Positions 1 to 8,819 of a DNA stretch of 39,489 nt are shown here, one piece after another; position 1 is the stretch's first letter, and every line of letters starts with the position of its first letter. The DNA comes from Symsagittifera roscoffensis (Eukaryota > Xenacoelomorpha > Acoela > Convolutidae). The DNA lies in NCBI RefSeq assembly GCF_963678635.1, contig NC_087065.1, positions 4,510,020 to 4,549,508 on the forward strand, in the 5' to 3' direction. The translations under genes were made by a program, and so were the position numbers. The notes below the pieces were generated by a model that was given only the letters and a program-made list of their open reading frames with translations, had not been told where the DNA came from and did not search any database.

Positions 1-383
1 AACAACATTGCAACAGAGAATAGGGAGGAATAAGGCTTGCTGCTTCGGATGACAAAATTGCTCCTTTTTCAACTGATAACAATAAAAAATTGTTGTGTAA
101 GCACCCTCAGCGAGCCAAATTTGCAGCTCCAAAGTTAGAACTTTTTTCGTAACCGATTTCGACCTATACAAAGCGATAATGTCCTCTCCGAACGGATCAG
201 CAGCAGGTCGTCATAAAATAGTTCCTCAAATTTTTAAAGATCTCGTTAGTAAGTCGAATGGCAGTGCAGGACTTAACTTTCTGAAATCGCTTACAAAGCT
301 GATAAACCTCATTGGAGATGGCAAAATACCCGAACCCCTAAGACTTTTTTTTTGGCGCAAAGCTTATCGCCCTCATAAAAATA
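1..383 (+). pseudogene. 5' part of a LINE reverse transcriptase (restriction-like-endonuclease type), interrupted
   Basis: Conceptual translation in shifting frames gives the N-terminal RT region of the R2/NeSL/Utopia-like LINE family. A 'SDDKIAPF' segment is followed by the 'GSAAG..K..PQ.FKDL' block (about 180-245) and an 'IPE.LR.FF.GAKLIALIK' block ending at 383. At least two frameshifts are visible, one in the T-run near 345. The sequence is open to the left edge, so the true 5' end lies outside the window. The reading frame stops making sense exactly at 383 and resumes at 25033 with 'IDGGLRPIA', the next conserved RT block. Collapsing the intervening DNA restores the frame. The family is assigned from motif order rather than a search. 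It is a dead copy. Confidence 0.75.
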
Positions 384-971
384 TGTGCCAGTCGGTCATA
401 TTTGGAAGTTTGACCTTGAGGAATACGGACAACGTAATTTTGGGGTGAAATGTAATTTTTCAAAAATTCGAAATGGACATGTCATGCGCAACTTTCTCGC
501 GAAAACTGAAAAACTCAGAAACACAAAAGCAGAACGACCGAAATATAATCGCGGGAAAGTGGTCAAATTATGCAGCGGGAAATTTCTATTCGCAATTTCC
601 TATTTTTAATTTGAAGAGAATAGAGCTGTCTTATTCGTGACAGGAGACAGAAAGTAATCGCGAGCTATTAAGAACATCGATATTCAGTTGGACCAGAGTG
701 AGCCTTCAGTGGAAAGGTAGACAATCGAAGTCTCCCAATGGTCCAGACCAAAAACTCAATTCTGAAGCTAGAACTTGTTCGATTAGAACTTATTGAATCA
801 AACTTAATTCCCTATTTATTCTCAAGATGCTTATTAATTTACTTAGCTCAAATTCTCGAGTGTGCCAATATGTGAGTACTCAATTTAGTTTTCTTGAGTG
901 TGTTTTATGATTGCTATGTTGAGGTAAGGAGAGTTTTAGGTTGATCCATCTGAAATGGATCAAAGTTCCCT
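384..971. other. 588 bp segment between LINE and 5' LTR-like repeat, unexplained
   Basis: No convincing gene is seen; the short open frames here show no known motif. The segment begins TGTGCCAG directly after the LINE and ends just before TGTCTAATG, the start of the LTR-like repeat. One reading is an insertion into the LTR after its first three bases, leaving a TGT duplication. Another is that the 5' LTR is really about 890 bp and the 3' copy has lost its left part. I saw no matching sequence in the 350 bp before the 3' repeat and no terminal inverted repeats. Confidence 0.4.
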
Positions 972-1273
972 TGTCTAATGAAAAGTAACTGTACGGACTG
1001 TTCCGACCCTGTTTTTAACGGCGTTCGCGTATTTTAGGTATTTTGAGACCTAAGTATGAGGACGTTTTATTTTCTAGAGTGGGGTGGGGGGTATTTTGGT
1101 AGTGGCCTTTAAGCTGTAACGGGTTTTTAGTCTCATGTCGCAAGTGAACCGATTTGGCTCCCACCGTTCGAGGTAGAAAAACTCAAAAGATAGTGTCCCT
1201 GACTCTTGAGCCAATGGTTATAGGGCCTATTTTTCCTTAACCTCATATGTGACTGAAGTAGGCGACTGTTACA
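972..1273 (+). repeat. Candidate 5' LTR (302 bp direct repeat)
   Basis: The segment matches 24689-25032 over its whole length with about 15 substitutions by eye. Homology starts at TGTCT and ends at TGTTACA, giving the TG...CA ends expected of LTRs. It contains a G-rich tract near 1080-1092 and a CCAAT-like box (GAGCCAATGG, near 1208-1217). I cannot identify a clear TATA box or R region. Confidence 0.6.
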
Positions 1274-1284
1274 TTGTGTTTTTA

Positions 1285-1302
1285 TGGCACTCCTGGGTGT
1301 TT
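1285..1302 (+). other. Possible primer-binding site (weak)
   Basis: TGGCACTCCTGGGTG starts 11 bases after the candidate 5' LTR. Primer-binding sites normally begin TGG and pair with a tRNA 3' end. I cannot match this to a named tRNA, so the call rests only on position and the TGG start. Confidence 0.15.
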
Positions 1303-1490
1303 TTACGACATCATGACTACGGCGTCGAACCCACTTGACACAGCTCCGGGCTACATGCCCATTCTAGAGTACCGGTGGTACGGTTCAGCGGGAACGTGTA
1401 AACCTTCCGGTTGTACCGTGTTAGCTTTTTAAGAAAACTCGAGAAAATTTCCTGGTACGCTCTCCGAACGATGCTTAGCTAACCGAGTAA

Positions 1491-1502
1491 GGGGGGGGGG
1501 GG
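1491..1502. repeat. Poly-G run (12 G) in element leader
   Basis: An uninterrupted run of 12 G is followed by TACTTAGGGGG. A similar G13 run occurs inside the 3' LTR-like repeat (24799-24811). The region 1274-1752 otherwise has no gene that I can see; A-rich sequence with repeated 'AACGA/AACAAAA' words fills about 1515-1590. Confidence 0.8.
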
Positions 1503-1752
1503 TACTTAGGGGGACGAAAAAACGAGCAAAAGACAAAAAGCGAAACAAAAAACGAAAAAAGAATAGACAAAGGAACAAAAAACATTAAAAAAATGACAGT
1601 GAATTTGACACCAGATTAATTGGATCAAACCTTTATATTAATTAAATAGTATACCCATACTGTTTTTATAAGACCGATCGTTTCGATCAATTCAGCATTT
1701 TAATAAGGTGCCCGAGTGTGGGGCGTTGTTAAGGGTTTTCAGATAGCTTGCA

Positions 1753-1885
1753 ACTTAGCTTGACCACTAGGAGACCTAACTGGAAGAGGTGACCAGTCGA
1801 GTAGGAGAGTGGTTCACAGGGACTTAGCTGGACCAGTAGGAGACTTGACTAGAACAGGTGACCAGCCAAGTGGGAAAGTGGTGCT
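1753..1885. repeat. Two-unit tandem repeat, period 69 bp
   Basis: The unit starting ACTTAGCTTGACCA at 1753 is repeated, diverged, from 1822 (ACTTAGCTGGACCA). Both carry 'TAGGAGAC...GACCAG..GAGTGGT'-type sequence. The second unit is also the outer part of the left arm of the adjacent long palindrome. Confidence 0.7.
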
Positions 1886-2122
1886 GGTGATCAGGTGCAG
1901 GACACGTCAAGGAGACAACCAGCACGGAATCAGAACAACAAGAGAGGACGTGTGTGCTCTCAAGTTTGACCAACTTGAGAGCTCACACGTCCTCTCTTGT
2001 TGTTCTGATTCCGTGCTGCTTGTCTCCTTGACGTGTCCTGCACCTGATCACCAGCACCACTTTCCCACTTGGCTGGTCACTTGTTCTAGTCAAGTCTCCT
2101 ACTGGTCCAGCTAAGTCCCTGT
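1816..2122. repeat. 307 bp long inverted repeat (hairpin, about 150 bp arms)
   Basis: The left arm (1816-1966) and right arm (1972-2122) are almost perfectly complementary around a 5-base loop (1967-1971) at the centre of AAGTTTGACCAACTT. Both strands are open in overlapping frames only because of the symmetry; no protein is implied. The repeat lies in the leader of the giant element, upstream of gag. It could be a fold-back insertion or part of the element. A transcript crossing it would form a long double-stranded RNA. Confidence 0.9.
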
Positions 2123-2288
2123 TGGTCGTTAAAATCCACATTACATTATAGGGGATAAGAGTAAAATTGGATAAGCGGAACCCCACTGTCTTGATGAACG
2201 TTTTCACTCAAGCAGAGCCTGGAAACAGGTTCTACGCTTTTCTCTCAAGAGGTTTGGCACCCGGCGCTTAAGGTAATTTTCGGCTTAA

Positions 2289-2345
2289 GAGGGGGGCTAA
2301 AGAAGGGGGAGGTTAGAAGGGGGGCTGGTTAGGTTAGAGGTTGGC
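2289..2345 (+). other. G-rich, potential G-quadruplex segment
   Basis: G6, G5 and G6 runs separated by 8-9 bases, followed by GGTTAGGTTAG, fit a loose quadruplex pattern on the plus strand. No gene is seen in 2123-2780. Confidence 0.4.
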
Positions 2346-2937
2346 GGTTGTATATTGTAAAAAAGGGGGACACATTAGAGTAATTAATTGATCGACATCG
2401 TCAATTTAGTTACATTAGAATCTTACACGCGTTGATTATAAGAAGCGGATGTCCAAATTTAAGATCGAATTAAGGTAGGTACGCTGGTCGGATCGGGTGG
2501 GAGGAACGGAAGTAGACGGTTTTTGTGATACCCCATAAGATTGCTAGCAGGGGGCGGAAAACGCGTGGCAATCAGGTACCAGACACAAGTCACCTTTGAA
2601 TTTTAGGTGGGTTTATCTTTCTGTTTTTATTATTTTTTCCCTGCTTAAATTTTCACGTTTTTGGTAAAAATTTTTTAATCGGTTTTGAACAAACAGGTGA
2701 TCACAAGACACTCCCGAACAAGTTGGGTTTCAACTTGCATCAAAATATTACAAGGGAGATAAATACAGGGGGGTTAGTAATTGAAACTTTTGGCCAGTAA
2801 GGTTGGGTTTTTTTTGGAATTTTTTTTTACTAGAGCTCAAGTGGTGGTACCAGGTACAGTGGTTCAAGAGTCCCGACAACGAAAGAGAAGAGTTCCCACT
2901 ATCCCAACACTTGGTAGAGATGTCCTGGGAAAGTACC

Positions 2938-3706
2938 GAAGAGTCTTGGGACAGTACAGTCTTGGGACAGTACAGTCTTGTGACAGTGGTCTTGGGGCAG
3001 TACCAGGAAGCCTTGGGACAGGACAGTAGTCTTGGGACATCAGTCTTGGGACAGTGCAGTCTTGGGACGGTAGTCTTGGGACGGCAGTCTTGGGACAGTG
3101 CAGTCTTGGGACGGTGCAGTCTTGGGACAGTGGTCTTGGGACAGTGCAGTCTTGGGACAGTAGTCTTGGGACAGTGCAGTCTTGGGACAGTGGTCTTGGG
3201 ACAGTGCAGTCTTCGGTCAATGCAGTCTTGGGACAGTAGTCTTGGGACAGTGCAGTCTTGAAACAGTGGTCTTGGGACAGTGCGGTCTCGGGACAGTGGT
3301 CTTGGGACAGTGCGGTCTTGGGACAGTAGTCTTGGGACAGTGCAGTCTTGGGACGGTGGTGCAGTCTTGGGACAGTAGTCTTGGGACAGTACAGTCTTGG
3401 GACAGTAGTCTTAGGACAGTACCAAGAAGTCCTGGGACAGTACCGAGTACTCTTGGGACAGTACCAAGAAGTCCTGGGACGGTAACGGAGAGTCTTGGGA
3501 CAGTTTAGTCTGGGGACAGTAGTCTCGGGTCAGTCAAGAGAAAGTCTTGGGACAGTTCAGAGAAGTCTTGGGACAGCACGAGAGAGTCTTGGGACAGCAC
3601 GAGAGAGTCTTGGGACAGTACATAGAAGTCTTGGGACAGTACATAGAAGTCTTGGGACGGTACAAAAAAGTTGTATGACGGTACGAAAGGTCTTGGGACA
3701 GTGCGA
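2938..3706 (+). repeat. Minisatellite, core CTTGGGACAGT, units about 14-16 bp
   Basis: Dozens of imperfect copies of CTTGGGACAGT with alternating spacers GCAGT, GGT or AGT, becoming longer and more diverged (ACCAAGAAGTC, CACGAGAGAG, ACATAGAAG) towards the 3' side. Because unit lengths vary and stops are absent, long open frames such as 2803-3261 (plus) and 2864-3220 (minus) appear in several frames. I regard these as non-genic. The array lies in the leader just upstream of the first gag copy. Confidence 0.9.
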
Positions 3707-3902
3707 AATAGCTCACCGATCAATTAAAAGCAAAAGGACCCGTCAGAACGATTAAAATCAAGAAAAATCTTTTCTAATAAGATCACGAATTGAAGATTTA
3801 TTTTAGTTAAGAGAATTAGGAATATTTTTAGAATTTTTTTTCCTTAGAAGAGAAATTTGTAAAAATTAATATTGTAGATAGAAAAAATTGTAAATATAAA
3901 TT

Positions 3903-5601
3903 ATGAGGCGAAGTAGGGTACCGATAGCAGAAAAAAGAGTTCTGGAGTCAAAGACAAAACATAACTCGTCGCAACGAAAAGCGATGCCGTCGGACCAAAA
4001 AGTAATAAGAAAGAACTTTTCAGTGAGCATGGTCAACACAAGAAGCGCAAAGGAAAGCAAGTCGAGAGGAAGCGCTGAGGAGGGACGAACGTAACCTGCT
4101 ATAGAAATTGATCTTGAGACACCAGCTCAGAGTGTTGATGAAGTGGAGAAGAAGACAACGGAGTCGACACCGATGCCGAATACAGAAGAACAAAAGCAAA
4201 AGTCGATGGAATTTTCGCCGATAGACACCGTGGAGGACACGACGGGCAACACGCCAGAAACCATAAAGGACGAGTCTCAAACGAAAAGAACGTCATTTAC
4301 AGAGAGGTTCGCAATGATGGTCGGAATGAAATCAAGAGACATAGTGGAGGAAGAACCGAAGGCCGAGAAAGGCAAAATGTTTGGAACAGTTTCCACGATA
4401 ACAACAGAGGCCGACCAAGACGATGATCAGGTCAAACATGGGGCAACAGCTAGTCATGGGGCAACAGCTGACCATGAAACAACAACTCCTCTTGAGCTGG
4501 GCGATTTAATGGCGAAGTTAGATCAGATCGACAAAAAACTAAAGTGCAGCGAGCAGGATCGAGAAGTGATAAGGAAGGAAATAAGATACAACAAAAACGA
4601 GTACCTGGACAACTATTTTAACCTGGCAAGGGCGACGTAGGAAAAGCTTCAGCAGATGTCAGACAAGGTAGAGGCCACTGACAAAGACCGAGAGAAGAAC
4701 ATCAAGAAAGACATGCAAGAAATGAAGCAACGGTATGACACCGTGAACAGTAAGCTAGGGAATCTGGAGACAAGGATGGACACTATGAGCAGAGACCAGG
4801 CGGAGAGTTCGTGTGCCATACAGTCCAAACTGGATGCCATCTTGAGAAACTCTATAACACAAGACAATCCGGGAACAAATCGAACACAAGGCAACAGAGT
4901 ACATTTCGTGGAACCATAACGGAACAAGCGGGAGTCAACACCGTTACCGTTAACCCGGGATGCAGCAAGCACAGCACCGGGGGGGCAAGACAATTATGAA
5001 GAGTGGATCCGCAAATACGACGAGTGGTCCAAGGTTTTCCACGACGAACAATAACGTGGGACCGGATGACATGACGTGGGCGAGCACCTGGGAAATTATG
5101 AACAGGACACTGGAGGCCTTCGCCACGAGGAACATCGACTCGAGTGAAAGAGGAGGTGGCAAATCCAGGAAAACCTGCAAGAAGCCGAAAGAGTGTAAAG
5201 ATGACTCAGATGGGTGCATCGACACATGGGTAGAAGTCATGAGACTACACCTGGAACAAGACAACTTGAATGACGAGAGACAGGCCTGCACGGCGATATT
5301 CAGCAACCTAGAAGGCACAGCGTTAAATTGTGTAGTTGCGAAAAAGGAGGAGGAACGCGACACTGCGGACAAGATCTTCGCGATATTGTTGAATCGATTC
5401 GGGTCAAGCATGAAGGGTCACCAAGCGATGATGAGATTCGAAAAGAGAAGGCAATGGGACGATGAATCAATTGTTCGCTTACTGGATGATCTCGAGAGCT
5501 TGAGACGAAGGAGTGATCCTGAAGAGTCAACAAACAGAAGGAACTTTAGCATTGTCTCGAAGTTCATCGATGGGGTAACAAGTGTTGACTTGAGAACAAT
5601 G
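3903..5601 (+). pseudogene. gag, upstream duplicated copy, truncated and broken
   Basis: Corresponds to 6397-8095. The likely start is the MVNTRS methionine at 4029. Two G-to-T changes create stops absent from copy B: TAA after GRT near 4092 and TAG after RAT near 4638. The internal frameshift near 4811-4919 is shared with copy B. A G-run at 4979-4985 is 7 G here and 8 G in copy B, shifting the frame again. The copy ends at the duplication junction, before the zinc knuckles, so gag residues run in frame into minisatellite-encoded repeats (frame 4960-6003). It cannot make a complete Gag. Confidence 0.85.
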
Positions 5602-6205
5602 TTTTGGGACGGTGCAGGGACGGTGCAGTCTTGGGACGGTGCAGTCTTGGGACAGTGGTCTTGGGACAGTGCAGTCTTGGGACAGTGGTCTTGGGACAGT
5701 GCAGTCTTCGGTCAATGCAGTCTTGGGACAGTAGTCTTGGGACAGTGCAGTCTTGAAACAGTGGTCTTGGGACAGTGCGGTCTCGGGACAGTGGTCTTGG
5801 GACAGTGCGGTCTTGGGACAGTAGTCTTGGGACAGTGCAGTCTTGGGACGGTGGTGCAGTCTTGGGACAGTAGTCTTGGGACAGTACAGTCTTGGGACAG
5901 TAGTCTTAGGACAGTACCAAGAAGTCCTGGGACAGTACCGAGTACTCTTGGGACAGTACCAAGAAGTCCTGGGACGGTAACGGAGAGTCTTGGGACAGTT
6001 TAGTCTGGGGACAGTAGTCTCGGGACAGTCAAGAGAAAGTCTTGGGACAGTTCAGAGAAGTCTTGGGACAGCACGAGAGAGTCTTGGGACAGCACGAGAG
6101 AGTCTTGGGACAGTACATAGAAGTCTTGGGACAGTACATAGAAATCTTGGGACGGTACAAAAAAGTTGTGTGACGGTACGAAAAGTCTTGGGACAGTGCG
6201 AAATA
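5602..6205 (+). repeat. Minisatellite, second array (duplicate of 3108-3710)
   Basis: Same CTTGGGACAGT core and the same 3' unit order as the first array, carried along by the 2,494 bp duplication. The start differs (TTTGGGACGGTGCAGGGACGG), marking the recombination junction with gag. Confidence 0.9.
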
Positions 6206-6396
6206 GCTCACCGATCAATTAAAAGCAAAAGGACCCGTCAGAACGATTAAAATCAAGAAAAATCTTTTCTAATAAGATCACGAGTTGAAGATTTATTTTA
6301 GTTAAGAGAATTAGGAATTTTTTTAGAATTTTTTTCCTTAGAAGAGAAATTTGTAAAAATTAATATTGTAGATAGAAAAAATTGTAAATAAAAATT
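6206..6396. other. AT-rich spacer before gag
   Basis: Contains no gene. It is nearly identical to 3712-3902 of copy A. T- and A-rich sequence runs up to the gag frame. Confidence 0.6.
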
Positions 6397-7413
6397 ATGA
6401 GGCGAAGTAGGGTACCGATAGCAGAAAAAAGAGTTCTGGAGTCAAAGATAAAACATAACTCGTCGCAACGAAAAGCGATGCCGTCGGACCAAAAAGTAAT
6501 AAGAAAGAACTTTTCAGTGAGCATGGTCAACACAAGAAGTGCAAAGGAAAGCAAGTCGAGAGGAAGCGCTGAGGAGGGACGAACGGAACCTGCTATAGAA
6601 ATTGATCTTGAGACACCAGCTCAGAGTGTTGATGAAGTGGAGAAGAAGACAACGGAGTCGACACCGATGCCGAATACAGAAGAACAAAAGCAAAAGTCGA
6701 TGGAATTTTCGCCGATAGACACCGTGGAGGACACGACGGGCAACACGCCAGAAACCATAAAGGACGAGTCTCAAACGAAAAGAACGTCATTTACAGAGAG
6801 GTTCGCAATGATGGTCGGAATGAAATCAAGAGACATAGTGGAGGAAGAACCGAAGGCCGAGAAAGGCAAAATGTTTGGAACAGTTTCCACGATAACAACA
6901 GAGGCCGACCAAGACGATGATCAGGTCAAACATGGGGCAACAGCTAGTCATGGGGCAACAGCTGACCATGAAACAACAACTCCTCTTGAGCTGGGCGATT
7001 TAATGGCGAAGTTAGATCAGATCGACAAAAAACTAAAGTGCAGCGAGCAGGATCGAGAAGTGATAAGGAAGGAAATAAGATACAACAAAAACGAGTACCT
7101 GGACAACTATTTTAACCTGGCAAGGGCGACGGAGGAAAAGCTTCAGCAGATGTCAGACAAGGTAGAGGCCACTGACAAAGACCGAGAGAAGAACATCAAG
7201 AAAGACATGCAAGAAATGAAGCAACGGTATGACACCGTGAACAGTAAGCTAGGGAATCTGGAGACAAGGATGGACACTATGAGCAGAGACCAGGCGGAGA
7301 GTTCGTGTGCCATACAGTCCAAACTGGATGCCATCTTGAGAAACTCTATAACACAAGACAATCTGGGAACAAATCGAACACAAGGCAACAGAGTACATTT
7401 CGTGGAACCATAA
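6397..7413 (+). CDS. gag 5' frame (ORF1), charged coiled-coil N-terminal Gag region
   Basis: 338 codons open from ATG 6397. The methionine at 6523 starts MVNTRSAKES, a beginning often seen in Ty3/Gypsy Gag proteins, so 6523 is my preferred start (296 residues). The protein is very hydrophilic. The part from about residue 195 ('LGDLMAKLDQIDKKLK') to 330 looks like a coiled coil (heptad-like Leu/Ile spacing, many Glu/Lys/Arg), which suits Gag oligomerisation. No zinc knuckle is present; the capsid-like region and knuckles follow in the -1 frame, overlapping by about 100 bases. The same frame break is present in copy A, so it predates the duplication. It may be a programmed frameshift, although I see no classic slippery heptamer, or an old indel. 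It acts in the cytoplasm as a structural protein if expressed. Confidence 0.7.
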   Translation: MRRSRVPIAEKRVLESKIKHNSSQRKAMPSDQKVIRKNFSVSMVNTRSAKESKSRGSAEEGRTEPAIEIDLETPAQSVDEVEKKTTESTPMPNTEEQKQKSMEFSPIDTVEDTTGNTPETIKDESQTKRTSFTERFAMMVGMKSRDIVEEEPKAEKGKMFGTVSTITTEADQDDDQVKHGATASHGATADHETTTPLELGDLMAKLDQIDKKLKCSEQDREVIRKEIRYNKNEYLDNYFNLARATEEKLQQMSDKVEATDKDREKNIKKDMQEMKQRYDTVNSKLGNLETRMDTMSRDQAESSCAIQSKLDAILRNSITQDNLGTNRTQGNRVHFVEP

Positions 7414-7490
7414 CGGAACAAGCGGGAGTCAACACCGTTACCGTTAACCCGGGATGCAGCAAGCACAGCACCGGGGGGGGCAAGACAATT

Positions 7491-8564
7491 ATGAAGAGTG
7501 GATCCGCAAATACGACGAGTGGTCCAAGGTTTTCCACGACGAACAATAACGTGGGACCGGATGACATGACGTGGGCGAGCACCTGGGAAATTATGAACAG
7601 GACACTGGAGGCCTTCGCCACGAGGAACATCGACTCGAGTGAAAGAGGAGGTGGCAAATCCAGGAAAACCTGCAAGAAGCCGAAAGAGTGTAAAGATGAC
7701 TCAGATGGGTGCATCGACACATGGGTAGAAGTCATGAGACTACACCTGGAACAAGACAACTTGAATGACGAGAGACAGGCCTGCACGGCGATATTGAGCA
7801 ACCTAGAAGGCACAGCGTTAAATTGTGTAGTTGCGAAAAAGGAGGAGGAACGCGACACTGCGGACAAGATCTTCGCGATATTGTTGAATCGATTCGGGTC
7901 AAGCATGAAGGGTCACCAAGCGATGATGAGATTTGAAAAGAGAAGGCAATGGGACGATGAATCAATTGTTCGCTTACTGGATGATCTCGAGAGCTTGAGA
8001 CGAAGGAGTGATCCTGAAGAGTCAACAAACAGAAGGAACTTTAGCATCGTCTCGAAGTTCATCGATGGGGTAACAAGTGTTGACTTGAGAACAATGTTGG
8101 CAACGTACTATACACTGCCGAAAGATAGTGCACCGACTCCAGAAGAGATGAGACAAAAATCAAGGGAGTACATGCTGATGAAGCCGAAGAAGTACTCGTA
8201 CTCAGAAAACAGGAATATGCAAGGGGGGAGTAAACCACAAAGGTCGTCATGGTACAAGCCTAGAGATGACATTGACAAACGTAGATCATGTGCGAATTGC
8301 GGGTCAGCGGATCATCACGTGGCGGATTGCACGACGTATAAGCAGGGCATGAAGAGTCTAGGATATGCACCGGATGAGGAAGATATGAGCCAGATGGAAG
8401 AACACGAGTTCTATAGTGGCTTGAGCATCAAAATAGTTGCGAGATGCTTCTTCTGCAATCAAGAAGGGCACTTCAGGATGGACTGTCCGTTGTTTTGGGA
8501 AGCAGTCAAAAACCAGAGTCACCCCAAGCACAAGTTGGCGTTGGCGGCGGTGCAGAACCAGTAA
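7491..8564 (+). CDS. gag 3' frame: capsid-like domain and two CCHC zinc knuckles
   Basis: The frame is open from 7305 but has no ATG until 7491 (MKSGSANTT); upstream it overlaps ORF1 in the -1 frame. From about 7715 to 8200 the protein resembles the retrotransposon Gag/capsid family ('WVEVMRLHLEQ', 'ACTAILSNLEGTA', then a basic helix-rich segment). Two classical CX2CX4HX4C knuckles follow: CANCGSADHHVADC (near 8290) and CFFCNQEGHFRMDC (near 8447). These bind RNA in Gag proteins. The frame stops at TAA 8562. A second in-frame stop lies about 18 bases later, after which the same frame stays open to 8819, so the original Gag may have been longer. Confidence 0.85.
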   Translation: MKSGSANTTSGPRFSTTNNNVGPDDMTWASTWEIMNRTLEAFATRNIDSSERGGGKSRKTCKKPKECKDDSDGCIDTWVEVMRLHLEQDNLNDERQACTAILSNLEGTALNCVVAKKEEERDTADKIFAILLNRFGSSMKGHQAMMRFEKRRQWDDESIVRLLDDLESLRRRSDPEESTNRRNFSIVSKFIDGVTSVDLRTMLATYYTLPKDSAPTPEEMRQKSREYMLMKPKKYSYSENRNMQGGSKPQRSSWYKPRDDIDKRRSCANCGSADHHVADCTTYKQGMKSLGYAPDEEDMSQMEEHEFYSGLSIKIVARCFFCNQEGHFRMDCPLFWEAVKNQSHPKHKLALAAVQNQ

Positions 8565-8630
8565 AACAGACAAACTGAGTTTTAAACAAAAAATTCGGAG
8601 GCACCGAGTGCGGAATTACCGACCAAGACG

Positions 8631-8819
8631 GTGAAGGCTGTAAGGCAAGTCAAGAATGCCATGGAGGCCAAAGCCATGAATTCTCTGGAGATAAATTATG
8701 AGAGAGCAGCTGCAGAGGCCATCAACAAAGTGAAACAAGACCTAGCCACGAAGGAAATCGAGCAACGATTGAAACAAGAGATCGATAGGCAGAAGTTGAA
8801 CAAGACGTTAAGTGGTTAA
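8631..8819 (+). CDS. Short frame between gag and pol (probable former Gag C-terminus)
   Basis: 62 codons in the same frame as gag, separated from it by two stops. It encodes a charged, probably helical peptide (VKQDLATKEIEQRLKQEI). No known domain. Its TAA stop (8817-8819) overlaps the ATG of pol (8819-8821) as TAATG, an arrangement that allows termination-reinitiation in some retroelements. The ORF begins from a non-ATG codon, so it is better seen as continuation of gag than as a gene. Confidence 0.4.
   Translation: MKAVRQVKNAMEAKAMNSLEINYERAAAEAINKVKQDLATKEIEQRLKQEIDRQKLNKTLSG

Larger units (their letters stand above)
3108..8095 (+). repeat. Tandem duplication of a 2,494 bp unit (minisatellite + 5' gag)
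   Basis: Copy A (about 3108-5601) and copy B (about 5602-8095) align at a constant offset of 2,494 bases, for example CTTCGGTCAATG at 3211 and 5705. They differ at only a handful of positions outside the minisatellite. The novel junction is at 5601/5602, where gag sequence (ACAATG) runs straight into the minisatellite (TTTGGGACGG). Copy B instead continues into intact gag at 8096. High identity indicates a recent duplication within the element, or a mis-assembly at the minisatellite. Confidence 0.9.

Noticed and set aside
384-609. Short frames of 74-89 codons running past the LINE edge
   Set aside because: The protein-like part ends at 383; the rest is chance extension into the inserted DNA.
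1285-1302. Firm assignment of a tRNA primer
   Set aside because: I could not match the TGG-initiated sequence to a specific tRNA 3' end, so it is kept only as a weak candidate.
1809-2207. Open frames of 101 and 74 codons on opposite strands
   Set aside because: They are mirror images created by the 307 bp palindrome.
2323-2340. Telomere-like repeat (GGTTAGGTTAG)
   Set aside because: Only two units, inside a generally G-rich stretch.
2803-3755. Long overlapping open frames on both strands in the first minisatellite
   Set aside because: They arise because the repeat unit lacks stops; frames change with unit length and no start context or domain is present.
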